A stretch of DNA of 64,000 nt from Lachnospiraceae bacterium A2 (GCA_000403315.2 KE159636.1:1649740-1713739); one strand, 5' to 3'. Counted from the stretch's first letter, positions 8,738 to 18,130 are shown. Notes: a model not told the origin generated them from the letters alone. Made by a program: numbers and translations.

Positions 8738-9586
8738 ATGGAAAACAATCAAGAAGGCAAAGTAATGAGGATCGGGAACAGGGAGTTTGAGGTAGGGAAA
8801 CACACGTATCTAATGGGAATCTTAAATGTGACGCCGGATTCTTTTTCCGATGGGGGGAAGTTTAACTGCCCGGATGCAGCCCTTGCCCATGCGGAGCAGA
8901 TGGTCCTGGAAGGTGCGGACATTATCGACATAGGCGGGGAATCCACAAGGCCCGGGCATCAGCAAATCAGTGAGGAGGAGGAAACCCAGCGGACTGCCCC
9001 CATTGTGGAACTTATCAAAAGCAGGTTTGATATCCCGGTTTCTGTTGACACTTATAAGGCAAACGTAGCAAAAGCCTGCCTGAACGCCGGGGCGGATTTA
9101 GTCAATGACGTCTGGGGGCTGAAATATGATAAGGGAATGGCAGGGCTGATTGTTTCCTCCGGGGCTGCCTGCTGCCTGATGCATAACAGGGACAAGGCAG
9201 AATACAGCAATTTTATAGAAGAATTAAAGTCTGATTTAATCGAAACGCTGGCAATTGCCAAGGATGCAGGAATCCCGGGGGAAAACATTATTCTGGACCC
9301 GGGGATTGGGTTTGGGAAAACCTACGGACACAATCTGGAAGCAATCTGTAAGCTTAAGGAGCTGCACAGCTTAGGCTATCCCCTGCTGCTGGGGACTTCC
9401 CGCAAGTCGGTGATTGGCTTGGCCTTGGACTTGCCTGTTGGGGAACGGCTGGAAGGGACGCTGGTGACAACCGTGCAGGCGGTAATGGCTGGCTGCGCCT
9501 TTGTCCGGGTGCATGATGTAAAGGAAAATAAGCGGGCCATCCAGATGGCAGAAGCAATCCGGGGAGGATGGGAACATGTTGGATAA
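8738..9586 (+). CDS. folP: Dihydropteroate synthase
   Basis: About 282 residues. It joins p-aminobenzoate to dihydropterin pyrophosphate and is the sulfonamide target. Motifs in order: LMGILNVTPDSFSDGG, DIIDIGGESTRPG, PVSVDTYK, LVNDVWG, ILDPGIGFGKTYGHNLE, LGTSRKSVIG and RVHDV. Start ATG 8738 is chosen with GGAGGG 5 bases upstream; ATG 8726 lies before that site. Its end overlaps folBK by 11 bases. Confidence 0.95.
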   Translation: MENNQEGKVMRIGNREFEVGKHTYLMGILNVTPDSFSDGGKFNCPDAALAHAEQMVLEGADIIDIGGESTRPGHQQISEEEETQRTAPIVELIKSRFDIPVSVDTYKANVAKACLNAGADLVNDVWGLKYDKGMAGLIVSSGAACCLMHNRDKAEYSNFIEELKSDLIETLAIAKDAGIPGENIILDPGIGFGKTYGHNLEAICKLKELHSLGYPLLLGTSRKSVIGLALDLPVGERLEGTLVTTVQAVMAGCAFVRVHDVKENKRAIQMAEAIRGGWEHVG

Positions 9587-10388
9587 AATATATATCAGGA
9601 ATTTAGAAGTATTTGGGAAACACGGCGTATTGCCGGAGGAAAACAGGCTGGGGCAGAAGTTCCAGATTAACGCAGTCCTTTTTACCAGTACAAGGGCAGC
9701 AGGGTTAAAGGACGATTTAACAAAAACAATCCACTATGGGGAAGTTTCCCATTTTATGGCAGACTTTATGATGGGGCATACGTTCCAACTGATAGAAACA
9801 GTGGCGGAGCAGATGGCACGTGCCGTATTGCTTAAGTTCCCTGCCATGGAGAAGATACGCCTTGAGGTAGTAAAGCCATGGGCGCCCATAGGCCTTCCGC
9901 TGGAATCTGTGTCTGTGGAAATTGAGCGGGGCTGGCATCAGGCATTTGTAGCCATAGGATCGAACCTGGGGGAACGGGAAGACTATCTTGCAATGGGGGT
10001 CCAGGGACTAAAAAGCTGTGAGGACTGCAAGGTAGAGCAAGTATCGGGAATCATTGCCACCAAGCCCTATGGCGTGACAAACCAGCCAGATTTCCTGAAC
10101 GGCATGGTAAAGCTGAAAACCTTGCTGGATCCATGGGAGCTGCTGTGCCAGCTCCATGCCATTGAACAGCAGGCAGGGCGGGAACGGAAGGAACGCTGGG
10201 GTCCAAGGACGCTGGATTTGGATCTTATTTTTTATGACGATTGGGTGATAGATACCGAGGAATTGAAGGTTCCCCATCCTGACATGCAGAACCGGGCGTT
10301 TGTGCTGCAGCCTTTGGCAGAGCTGGCTCCCCAGTTCCGGCATCCCCTGCTCCATCAGACGGTGAGCCAGATGCTGGAGCGCGTTTGA
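9576..10388 (+). CDS. folBK: Bifunctional dihydroneopterin aldolase / HPPK (FolB-FolK)
   Basis: 270 residues. Residues 1-118 are FolB (YIRNLEVFGKHGVLPEEN, then IHYGEV and QLIETVAE). Residues 124-270 are FolK (VAIGSNLGERE, then RWGPRTLDLDLIFYD and VPHPDMQNRAFVLQPL). The fusion makes and pyrophosphorylates 6-hydroxymethyl-dihydropterin, feeding FolP. The stop codon TGA is supplied by the left arm of the small repeat at 10378-10420, so the native C-terminus may have been altered slightly. Confidence 0.94.
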   Translation: MLDKIYIRNLEVFGKHGVLPEENRLGQKFQINAVLFTSTRAAGLKDDLTKTIHYGEVSHFMADFMMGHTFQLIETVAEQMARAVLLKFPAMEKIRLEVVKPWAPIGLPLESVSVEIERGWHQAFVAIGSNLGEREDYLAMGVQGLKSCEDCKVEQVSGIIATKPYGVTNQPDFLNGMVKLKTLLDPWELLCQLHAIEQQAGRERKERWGPRTLDLDLIFYDDWVIDTEELKVPHPDMQNRAFVLQPLAELAPQFRHPLLHQTVSQMLERV

Positions 10389-10420
10389 AAATATATTCCT
10401 ATAATTTTCAAACACGATTT
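10378..10420. repeat. Short copy of the fol-cluster palindromic repeat
   Basis: GAGCGCGTTTGAAAAT (10378-10393) pairs with ATTTTCAAACACG (10402-10416). The left 32 bases match the left end of the 8492 element (GAGCGTGTTTGAAAAT, then ATTCCYAYAATTTTC). The centre of that element is missing, so this looks like an internal-deletion derivative. It provides the folBK stop and could act as a weak terminator. Confidence 0.65.
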
Positions 10421-10484
10421 AAGGCGCGGGATGGGCATGGGAACAGGAAGGGTTTGCAGCAAGGAACAGGAAAGAGGTGGGCAA

Positions 10485-11429
10485 GTGGCAGGAGAACAAG
10501 ATTTTGCCTATGAAAAAACAGAGAAGGGAATCCGCATTTTGCGGTGCTATGGCGTAAGCAGCACTGTGTCAGTCCCAGGGGAATTGGAGGGGCTTCCGGT
10601 GACAGAGCTGGCGGATTACGCCTTTGCAGATGGCATGGAAAATGAGCCGGAAAATACCAGCGGCCTGCCCTGCATCTGCGGGAATGATTTGGAAGAACTG
10701 TACCTGCCGGAAAGCATCCGGCGGCTGGGCCGTTACGTGTTTTACAACTGCCTGCAATTCCGGAAATTATCTTGTTACAGCACGGTTTCCTATATGGGGG
10801 CCGGCGGGTTTACTGGGTGCGGAAGGCTTTCCCATCTGGAAATGCACCAGAAGGCTGGCCCGTCCTGCCTGAGGGAGCTGCTGCAGGATTTAAAACAGAC
10901 GGTTTTGGTGGACTGCTATTTGCAGGACAAAAGCCAAAAGGAAGATTTTGCCTGCCGCCTGGTTTATCCTGAGTTTTTTGAGGAAGCAGTGGAGAATACC
11001 CCGGCGAGGATTATTTCCACCCAGACCCATGGCATGGGCATCCAGTACCGGAACACCTTCCGGAATACCCAGATTGTGTTCCCGGAATATGATAAACTGT
11101 TTGAAACTGGGAAATATAATATGGATACCGCAGCAATCATAGAAATGGCTGTGGCAAGGCTTTCCTATCCTTATGCCCTGTCGGGCCATGCCAGGGCGGA
11201 ATACGCCTTGTGGCTGCGGGAACATCTGGAGGAAGGGGCTGCCTATTTTCTGGGGCAGGGGCGGGCAAAAGAGGTGAAATGGCTGGCAGAATCTTTTGCA
11301 GAAACAAGGGAGGAACTGGAGCTTCTGCTGAAAGCAGCAAACCGGCAGTCCGGCACAGGCTTTGTAAGCCTTTTGATGGACGCCCTGCACCGCCGTTTTC
11401 CGGCAAAGAAAAAGAAGTTTGCCTTATAG
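10485..11429 (+). CDS. BspA-like leucine-rich repeat protein
   Basis: About 314 residues from GTG 10485, chosen because AGAGGTGG lies just upstream; an earlier ATG (10431) lacks a ribosome site. The N-terminal half has BspA/LRR_5-type turns (YGVSSTVSVPGELEGLPVTELADYAF, in two repeats, then LEELYLPESIRRLGRYVFYNC). The C-terminal 170 residues are helical and charged and match no family I know. There is no signal peptide, so it is probably cytosolic, unlike many BspA proteins. It lies 11 bases from the VWA gene, so it is probably part of the same operon. Confidence 0.6.
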   Translation: MAGEQDFAYEKTEKGIRILRCYGVSSTVSVPGELEGLPVTELADYAFADGMENEPENTSGLPCICGNDLEELYLPESIRRLGRYVFYNCLQFRKLSCYSTVSYMGAGGFTGCGRLSHLEMHQKAGPSCLRELLQDLKQTVLVDCYLQDKSQKEDFACRLVYPEFFEEAVENTPARIISTQTHGMGIQYRNTFRNTQIVFPEYDKLFETGKYNMDTAAIIEMAVARLSYPYALSGHARAEYALWLREHLEEGAAYFLGQGRAKEVKWLAESFAETREELELLLKAANRQSGTGFVSLLMDALHRRFPAKKKKFAL

Positions 11430-11440
11430 GAAGGATTCCA

Positions 11441-12760
11441 ATGTTTGAAGACGTGTTACGAGAAAAAATAGATATCTGCAATGAAATCATACGGGATTCC
11501 CAGAATGAACTTTACCTTAACCTGCGGTTTTTCGACGTCGCCCTCCACAGCCTTGCCCCAGAGCCCTCCATGTCCCTTGGCACTGCGGCCACAGACGGCG
11601 TGGTGTACCGCTACAACCCGGAGTTTTTAACCAACCAATACAAAAGCAGCAGCGTCCTTGTGAACCGCAGTTATCTCCACAGCATCCTCCATTGCCTGTT
11701 TGGCCATATCTGGCACCAGCGGGAGGAAGGGGAGCTGCTTTACTGGAACCTTGCCTGTGACATTGCGGCGGAGTATATTCTGGACGGGCTCCCCCTTAGG
11801 TGCCTGCGCAATCCCCCAAAGCCTTACCGCCGGGCCGTCTATGACGGGCTGCTGAAAAAAATTCCAGTCATCCATGGGGAAGCCGTGTTCCATCTGCTGG
11901 AAAAAGCGGGGCCGGATATCCGGACAGTGGCAAGGCTGGTACAGGAATTTACAGTGGACGACCATGGCCTTTGGCAAAAAGGGGATTCCGGGCCGAAATC
12001 CCCTATGGAGCAGCAAAACCAATGGAAGGATATCCGGGATAAAATGGAAACGGAGCTGGAAATCTTTTCCAAGGAAGCTGCGGAAGGCTCAAAAGGCCTG
12101 AAGGAGCAGCTTCGGGTGGAAAACCGGGAACGGTACGATTACCGGGAGTTTTTGCGGAAATTCTGTGTGCTGAAAGAGGAAATGCAGGTGGACTTGGATA
12201 GCTTCGACTATATTTTTTACAATTATGGCATGGAGCTGTATGGGAATATGCCCCTGATTGAGCATCAGGAAACAAGGGAGATGCAGAGGGTAGAGGATTT
12301 TGTGATAGTCATTGACACATCCATGTCCTGCAAGTCTTCCCTGGTGCGTAAATTTTTGGAGGAAACCTACAGTATTTTAAGCCAGTCGGAGTCTTTTGCC
12401 CGCAGGTTCTGCATCCACATCATCCAATGTGACGAAAGGGTGCAGTCCGATACCGTGATTGAGGGGCAGAAGCAGCTTGCGGCTTATATGGAGCAGTTTC
12501 AGGTGCAGGGCATGGGGGGCACGGATTTCCGCCCAGCCTTTGCATATGTGGACCGGCTGCTGGCAGAAAAGAAATTCCAGAAGCTGCGGGGGCTGATTTA
12601 TTTTACCGACGGTTATGGGGTATATCCCCTGCGGAAGCCTGTGTATGACACGGCCTTTGTATTTTTCCGTGAGGATTACCAGGATGTGGACGTGCCCCCT
12701 TGGGCTATAAAACTGATCTTAGGGGGAGAGGAATTGGAGGAAAAAAGGAAGAAAGAATGA
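11441..12760 (+). CDS. VWA-domain / metallopeptidase-like protein (DUF2201 type)
   Basis: 439 residues from ATG 11441 (AGGAAGG upstream). The N-terminal half has a putative metallopeptidase-like segment (SYLHSILHCLFGHIW). The C-terminal half is a von Willebrand A fold with MIDAS-type residues: FVIVIDTSMSC, GMGGTDFRPAF and LIYFTDGYGVYP. Such proteins are usually encoded next to a MoxR-type AAA ATPase, as here; the pair is thought to act in metal insertion or protein-complex remodelling. The real client is unknown. The stop overlaps the next start (ATGA), implying coupled translation. Confidence 0.75.
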   Translation: MFEDVLREKIDICNEIIRDSQNELYLNLRFFDVALHSLAPEPSMSLGTAATDGVVYRYNPEFLTNQYKSSSVLVNRSYLHSILHCLFGHIWHQREEGELLYWNLACDIAAEYILDGLPLRCLRNPPKPYRRAVYDGLLKKIPVIHGEAVFHLLEKAGPDIRTVARLVQEFTVDDHGLWQKGDSGPKSPMEQQNQWKDIRDKMETELEIFSKEAAEGSKGLKEQLRVENRERYDYREFLRKFCVLKEEMQVDLDSFDYIFYNYGMELYGNMPLIEHQETREMQRVEDFVIVIDTSMSCKSSLVRKFLEETYSILSQSESFARRFCIHIIQCDERVQSDTVIEGQKQLAAYMEQFQVQGMGGTDFRPAFAYVDRLLAEKKFQKLRGLIYFTDGYGVYPLRKPVYDTAFVFFREDYQDVDVPPWAIKLILGGEELEEKRKKE

Positions 12761-14262
12761 ATATCAAACGGACGAAGGAAGAAATCAAAAATACCATGGA
12801 AGCCTATTTGAAAAAGGATGCTTACGGGGCTTACGAAATCCCTTCCATCCGCCAGCGTCCCGTGCTGCTGCTGGGGCCTCCCGGCGTGGGGAAGACGCAG
12901 ATCATGGAACAGGTTTCACGGGAGTGCGGCATTGGGCTGGTGGCATACACCATCACCCACCACACAAGGCAGAGCGCCATTGGCCTGCCCTTTATTTCCA
13001 AAAGGCAGTATGGGGGCAGGGAATTTGCAGTGACGGAGTACACCATGAGCGAGATTGTGTCCTCCATTTATGAAAAAATGGAACAGACTGGGCTGAAAGA
13101 GGGAATCCTTTTTATTGATGAAATCAACTGTGTGTCGGAAACCCTTGCCCCCGCTATGCTGCAGTTCCTCCAATGCAAATCCTTTGGGAACCATAAAATC
13201 CCGGAAGGCTGGGTCATCGTTGCAGCAGGGAACCCGCCGGAGTACAATAAGTCTGTCCGGGAATTTGACGTAGTGACTATGGACCGGGTAAAGAAAATCC
13301 AGGTGGAGCCGGACTTTGCAGTGTGGAAGGAATACGCCTATCAGCAGGGGCTCCATGGGGCGGTGGTTTCTTATTTAAATGCCAGGAAACAGAATTTTTA
13401 CCAGATGGAAACTACCGTAGACGGCAGGAATTTTGCTACGCCCCGGGGATGGGAGGACTTGTCGGAGTTTATCAGGGCATATGAAAAAATGGGGAAGCCT
13501 GTGGACCGGGAAGTGGTAGCCCAGTATATCCAGTTTCCTAAAATTGCGAAAGACTTTGCCAATTATCTGGAACTGTATGGGAAATACCAGACGGATTACC
13601 AGTTGGAGGAAATTTTCCAGGGGCACTTGGATGAAATCCTGCTGAAAAAAATTGCCCATGCCTCCTTTGACGAACGCTTAAGCGTGCTGGGGCTGATCCT
13701 TTCAAGGGTCAATGAGGAACTGAAAGGGGCTGTGCAGTGGGAAGAATATATGGAAATGCTGCAGTCCTGCCTTCTGGGCTTTCAGGAACTGGTGGAAGCT
13801 GCAACTGGGAATATGGATGGGCATCAGTTATTTTCCACTGTATGTGAAAAGTTAAATAAAGAATATATAAAGAAAAAGAAAGCTGAGTTATTAAGCCGGG
13901 AAGACGACAAGCAGTACCGGAGGGTTAGTTCCGCCATGGAGGGCTTCCAGCAGGCCCTAAAGCTGGAACTTCTTGCAGACCCCCTAAAAGCCCTTAAGCG
14001 CATCAAGGAATTATTTGGGAAAGAAAACGAGGGATTTGAAAAGCAGCAGGAGTCAGCCGGCCTTGCCTTGGAATATGCGTTTGATTTTCTGGAGGGGGCG
14101 TTTGGCGCTGGGCAGGAGCTGGTAATGTTCATTACAGAATTAAATTCCAATTATTACAGCGTAAAATTTTTACAGGACTGCGGATGCCAGCGGTATTATC
14201 AGTATAACCAGGAATTACTTTTTGATGAAAAGCGCAGGAAACTGCTGGAACGTCTGCAATAA
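12757..14262 (+). CDS. MoxR-type AAA+ ATPase
   Basis: 501 residues from ATG 12757. Walker A GPPGVGKTQIM at about 41, Walker B GILFIDEINCV, and sensor segment VIVAAGNPPEYN are clear. The C-terminal 250 residues are helical and family-specific. It probably works with the overlapping upstream VWA protein as a chaperone pair. The two genes share four bases. I see no clue to the client protein except the adjacent LRR protein. Confidence 0.85.
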   Translation: MNIKRTKEEIKNTMEAYLKKDAYGAYEIPSIRQRPVLLLGPPGVGKTQIMEQVSRECGIGLVAYTITHHTRQSAIGLPFISKRQYGGREFAVTEYTMSEIVSSIYEKMEQTGLKEGILFIDEINCVSETLAPAMLQFLQCKSFGNHKIPEGWVIVAAGNPPEYNKSVREFDVVTMDRVKKIQVEPDFAVWKEYAYQQGLHGAVVSYLNARKQNFYQMETTVDGRNFATPRGWEDLSEFIRAYEKMGKPVDREVVAQYIQFPKIAKDFANYLELYGKYQTDYQLEEIFQGHLDEILLKKIAHASFDERLSVLGLILSRVNEELKGAVQWEEYMEMLQSCLLGFQELVEAATGNMDGHQLFSTVCEKLNKEYIKKKKAELLSREDDKQYRRVSSAMEGFQQALKLELLADPLKALKRIKELFGKENEGFEKQQESAGLALEYAFDFLEGAFGAGQELVMFITELNSNYYSVKFLQDCGCQRYYQYNQELLFDEKRRKLLERLQ

Positions 14263-14307
14263 GGAATGGGAATATCTTTTATCAGGGACTTATGAAAAGG
14301 AGGCTTT

Positions 14308-14979
14308 ATGGAAAAGAAAACGATATTGTTTGACTTGGACGGGACGCTGGTGGACACGGAGGAAGGGGTAGCCAAAAGCCTGTGCTATGCCATGGACAAG
14401 CTTGGGATGGAGCACCCGGACACGGATACCGTCCGGCGGTTTATCGGCCCCTTGCTGCAGGATTCCTTCCAGCGGGAATATGGCTTTACGGAGGAACGTG
14501 CGAAAGAAGCAGATTTGATTTTCCGGGAACGCTATGAAACCATTGGCCTGTTTGAGTGCAGCTTGTTCCCCGGGGTGGAGGAAGCCTTAAAAGCTTTAAA
14601 AGGAAAGGGCTACCGTATTAGCGTGGCGTCTTCCAAGGAGGAGGAACCCTGCCGCCAGATTTTGGAAAAGTTCCATGTAGCCCAGTATTTTGATTTGATA
14701 TGCGGGGCAAGGCTTAAGGAGGATATCGGAACAAAAATTGAGGTGCTCCGGGACGCCATGAAACGGCTTGGCATTACAGATAAGGAAGAAGTGGTGTTAA
14801 TTGGCGACAGCCGTTACGATGCCAGAGGGGCGCAGGAATTAGGCATTGACTGCATTGGGGTTTCCTATGGGTTTGAGGAGGACTTCGGGGAAATGCGCAA
14901 GGCCGGGGTAACGGAGATTTTCGATACATTAGAAGAAGTAGTAGCATATTTAGGAAGGAGTGCAGCAAATGAGCATTAG
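14308..14979 (+). CDS. HAD-superfamily phosphatase (phosphoglycolate phosphatase-like)
   Basis: 223 residues. HAD motif I FDLDGTLVDT (nucleophile Asp), motif II VASSKEE, and motif III/IV IGDSRYDARGAQELGI are present, with a helical cap of subfamily IA between them. Substrates in this family range from phosphoglycolate to nucleotides, so specificity is open. AAAAGGAGG precedes the start. The end overlaps ddh by 11 bases. Confidence 0.85.
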   Translation: MEKKTILFDLDGTLVDTEEGVAKSLCYAMDKLGMEHPDTDTVRRFIGPLLQDSFQREYGFTEERAKEADLIFRERYETIGLFECSLFPGVEEALKALKGKGYRISVASSKEEEPCRQILEKFHVAQYFDLICGARLKEDIGTKIEVLRDAMKRLGITDKEEVVLIGDSRYDARGAQELGIDCIGVSYGFEEDFGEMRKAGVTEIFDTLEEVVAYLGRSAANEH

Positions 14980-15955
14980 GATTGGAATTTTAGGTTATGG
15001 AAATCTGGGGAGGGGCGTAGAGTGCGCGGTAAAGCAGAACCCAGATATGGAGCTTGCAGCCGTATTTACCAGAAGGGATCCGGAAACGGTTTCCATCCTT
15101 ACCAAAGAGGCAGCAGTATGCCAGGTTTCCCAAGTGGAAGAATGGAAAGGCAAGATTGACGTGATGATTTTGTGCGGCGGAAGCGCCACAGATTTGCCAG
15201 TGCAGACGCCAGAGTATGCAAAATATTTTCATGTGGTGGACAGCTTTGACACCCATGCAAAAATCCCAGAGCATTTTGCAAATGTGGATGCAGCGGCTAA
15301 AGCAAACGGGACAGTAGGGATTATTTCCGTGGGATGGGACCCGGGCATGTTTTCCCTGAACCGCATGTATGCCAACGCAGTTTTGCCGGAAGGGAAAGAC
15401 TACACTTTTTGGGGGAAAGGCGTCAGCCAAGGCCATTCCGACGCCATCCGCCGGGTTCCGGGGGTGAAAAATGCCAAACAGTACACCATTCCGGTAGACA
15501 GCGCCCTGCAGTCGGTACGCGCAGGGGAAAACCCGGAACTTACCACAAGGCAGAAGCACACAAGGGAGTGTTTTGTAGTGTTGGAAGAAGGGGCTGACGG
15601 GGCAAAAGTGGAAGAAGCCATCAAGTCCATGCCCAATTATTTTGCCGATTATGATACCACAGTGCACGTTATCAGCGAAGAAGAATTGGAGAGGAACCAC
15701 AGCGGAATCCCACATGGCGGGTTTGTCATCCGTTCCGGGAAGACTGGCTGGGAGCAGGAACACGGCCATGTCATTGAGTACAGCCTGAAGCTGGATTCCA
15801 ACCCAGAGTTCACCGCCAGCGTGATTGTGGCTTATGCAAGGGCGGCATACCGTCTGGCAAAGGAAGGGCAAAGCGGCTGCAAAACGGTATTTGACATTGC
15901 CCCAGCTTACTTAAGCCCAAAGAGCGGGGAGGAACTGCGTAAGGAGTTGCTGTAA
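14969..15955 (+). CDS. ddh: meso-Diaminopimelate dehydrogenase
   Basis: 328 residues, the usual length. NADPH-dependent reductive amination of tetrahydrodipicolinate to meso-DAP gives a one-step route to the lysine and peptidoglycan precursor. GILGYGNLGRGVE is the nucleotide-binding loop. VVDSFDTHAKIPEHF and SVGWDPGMFSLNRM are family signatures, and the C-terminal IEYSLKLDSNPEFTASV completes the fold. Start ATG 14969 has AAGGAG 8 bases away. Confidence 0.93.
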   Translation: MSIRIGILGYGNLGRGVECAVKQNPDMELAAVFTRRDPETVSILTKEAAVCQVSQVEEWKGKIDVMILCGGSATDLPVQTPEYAKYFHVVDSFDTHAKIPEHFANVDAAAKANGTVGIISVGWDPGMFSLNRMYANAVLPEGKDYTFWGKGVSQGHSDAIRRVPGVKNAKQYTIPVDSALQSVRAGENPELTTRQKHTRECFVVLEEGADGAKVEEAIKSMPNYFADYDTTVHVISEEELERNHSGIPHGGFVIRSGKTGWEQEHGHVIEYSLKLDSNPEFTASVIVAYARAAYRLAKEGQSGCKTVFDIAPAYLSPKSGEELRKELL

Positions 15956-16050
15956 ATTTGGGGAAGTGCGGCCACGGTAAGGCGGCTGTTTTTCATAAAT
16001 ATACTGTTAATTTTTCCCGGAAACTGCCGATATGTATAACAGCTACGGAT

Positions 16051-16092
16051 GGCATTTATTTCTATGGAATTGGAAATAGGTGCCATTTTTTT
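16051..16092 (+). terminator. Intrinsic terminator after ddh
   Basis: GGCATTTATTTC (16051-16062) pairs, with two G-T wobbles, with GAAATAGGTGCC, followed by a run of seven T. The TATAGGAAAG repeat begins directly after the T-run. Confidence 0.6.
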
Positions 16093-16147
16093 ATATAGGA
16101 AAGAACATGTTATTGTGAAGTTTTAAAGTTTGTGACTTTCCTGTAAG
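16093..16147. repeat. TATAGGAAAG repeat, hairpin part only (copy 1)
   Basis: TATAGGAAAG and CTTTCCTGTA arms around CATGTTATTGTGAAG. It matches the first 55 bases of the longer copies at 18131 and 31131. The distal part of the repeat is missing here. Confidence 0.6.
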
Positions 16148-16178
16148 AATAATATGTTTCAGGAATGGAGGAAAAATT

Positions 16179-17174
16179 ATGTTAGGCAGAGTACAAGGCA
16201 ATTCTACTGGGAATGGGTATTTTACGCAGGCAGTTGCAGAATATGCAAAGCAGGCCAAGCCGCAGGAGGGGCAAAAAGAAAGCTCCTCTGGAACAGCCAT
16301 CGGTGAATTTTCAAAGAAGGAATGGGGAAGGCTTTTAGACAAAGTAGACGCTTCCATAGAAGAATATAAGGAAGGTTTAAGAAAGAGGGAAAAAGAAGCT
16401 TTAGACAAGAAACAGGAACAGGAGGAAGCATACATCTTTGGGAAAGGCGCTAAGGGGCAGCAGGAGTATGAAGCAACGGTAATGTGGGAAAACACTGTCC
16501 GGACCATACGGTTCCATAAAATAAATCCAGATTCAACTTCTGGAACGGAAGGGGAGAAAGACAAGCTGGAAATTATGGATGCCATATCGGATGAAATCCG
16601 GGAAGAAGCCATCCAAAGGCTGATTGGGAAACGCAGCGCCCCCTATTCTGCCCTTGCAGACAAAGATGGGAATGTGATGTATAACGGCGTTACCTTCCAA
16701 TGCGATTTTGAGAACAACAGGCTGTGCCTTGGGGATGTGTCCAATCCCAACAACTGCCTGAATATCCCTCTGGAAAAGGGCGGGAATTTGGTCGTGAACC
16801 GGGACAACATTGATGGGCTGGTCCAGGCAATCGGCATGTTTTCCCCTGCGGACATCAACCGGATTATGCAGGCCATTGCAAAGGATGCAAAGGTGCGCCA
16901 GATAAAACTCCAGATTGAGGATGAAACCAGCGGGGAGCAGGTGCTTGAGAAAGAAGACGGCAAGACAGAAGAAAATAAGGCGCTGGGGGAAGAAGAAAAG
17001 CCTGCGGGAAATCCAGTGCTGGAAGGCATAGACGGCACGGCAGATGAGGCGCAGGAAGCAGCAGAAGAAAAAAATAACGCCATGCAGGAAGAGAACGAAA
17101 AAGAACGGGAAGCCCAGAGGGAAGAAAAAAGGGCAGAAGAATCAAAGGCCAAAAAGGGAACTGGCTGGGCATAG
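16179..17174 (+). CDS. Hypothetical charged cytosolic protein
   Basis: 331 residues. Not recognised. There is no signal peptide or membrane segment. Residues 45-90 and 270-331 are rich in Lys, Glu and Gln with coiled-coil character (KEALDKKQEQEEAY, then EEKNNAMQEENEKEREAQR). The middle (about 150-240) is a compact region with YNGVTFQCDFENNRLCLGD and SPADINRIMQAIAKDAK. A good ribosome site (GGAGG) supports it as real. It lies 26 bases before the CPBP protease, so the two are probably co-transcribed. Confidence 0.65.
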   Translation: MLGRVQGNSTGNGYFTQAVAEYAKQAKPQEGQKESSSGTAIGEFSKKEWGRLLDKVDASIEEYKEGLRKREKEALDKKQEQEEAYIFGKGAKGQQEYEATVMWENTVRTIRFHKINPDSTSGTEGEKDKLEIMDAISDEIREEAIQRLIGKRSAPYSALADKDGNVMYNGVTFQCDFENNRLCLGDVSNPNNCLNIPLEKGGNLVVNRDNIDGLVQAIGMFSPADINRIMQAIAKDAKVRQIKLQIEDETSGEQVLEKEDGKTEENKALGEEEKPAGNPVLEGIDGTADEAQEAAEEKNNAMQEENEKEREAQREEKRAEESKAKKGTGWA

Positions 17175-17200
17175 AATAAGGAAGGGACCGATGCAATACC

Positions 17201-18085
17201 ATGAGCCAAAAAAGTAACCCATACAGCAACAGCATTATCTTTAAATCCTGGAATGTCATTTATCCAGTCCTGATTTATTATGTGGTGGCAAACCTGGCAA
17301 TGTCGCTGCTTGCCATGCTGGTTTCATTTCTGGGGGCAGATTACCAGAAGCAGTACATGGCTTTGCAGACGGCAGTGGCAGCCATATCTATACCTGTAAT
17401 TTTCCGCTATTACCAGCGGGACAGGAAAGAGCCTACCGCATTTTGGGAGCGCATGGGGGCGGAATTTGCAAAGAAAACCCCCGCCCAGAAATATTTAAAC
17501 GGGGTGCTGATGTTTTTTGCAGGGGCGGCGGCAGGCATGGCTTTAAACAACGCCATTGCCCTGTCTGCGTTAGAAGAAATTTCCAAAGGCTATCAGGAGG
17601 CGGCAGGGCATTTTTTTGCTGGGGGCATGTTTTTTGAACTGCTGGGCGCCTGCCTGCTGACCCCGTTTTTGGAAGAACTTCTCTACCGGGGCGTGGCTTA
17701 TGCAAGGCTATGCGGCCTGATGGCCCTTCCGGGCGGAAATACAGCGGAAGGGAAGAAGCGGGAAAAGCGCAGCCGTATGTTAGCCATGGCGTCTTCGGCC
17801 CTTCTGTTTGGCGCCATGCATGGGAACCTTGTGCAGTTCCTTTACGCTGGCATCCTGGGCTTTCTCCTGGCTTGGTTTGTGGAGGAATCCGGCCATTTTT
17901 ACGGCGCGGTGCTTGCACATATGGGGGCGAACCTGACCGCCGTCCTGCGCATGGAAACCGGCCTGTTTGGCTGGATGGAGCAGACAAGGCCCATATTTCT
18001 CGGGGCAACCGCAGCCCTTGCCCTGCTGACGGCGCTTTTGCTGGCAGCCATCCAGTTCCAGAACAGAAGGGGTTCTGCCCATTAA
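17201..18085 (+). CDS. CPBP (CAAX/Abi-type) intramembrane metalloprotease
   Basis: 294 residues with about seven hydrophobic segments. Motif EELLYRG (Glu-Glu-x3-Arg) at about 155, then FGAMHG (His) and the later VLAHMGANL (His) are the expected catalytic set of the CPBP family. Bacterial members process peptides or act in self-immunity to bacteriocins; no bacteriocin gene is visible nearby. It is followed by a strong terminator. Confidence 0.85.
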   Translation: MSQKSNPYSNSIIFKSWNVIYPVLIYYVVANLAMSLLAMLVSFLGADYQKQYMALQTAVAAISIPVIFRYYQRDRKEPTAFWERMGAEFAKKTPAQKYLNGVLMFFAGAAAGMALNNAIALSALEEISKGYQEAAGHFFAGGMFFELLGACLLTPFLEELLYRGVAYARLCGLMALPGGNTAEGKKREKRSRMLAMASSALLFGAMHGNLVQFLYAGILGFLLAWFVEESGHFYGAVLAHMGANLTAVLRMETGLFGWMEQTRPIFLGATAALALLTALLLAAIQFQNRRGSAH

Positions 18086-18089
18086 AAAT

Positions 18090-18130
18090 TGCCCCATGGC
18101 AGGGGATTTTTGCCATGGGGCAGTTTTTTT
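18090..18130 (+). terminator. Strong intrinsic terminator after CPBP gene
   Basis: TGCCCCATGGCA (18090-18101) pairs perfectly with TGCCATGGGGCA (18111-18122), followed by GTTTTTTT. Confidence 0.9.
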
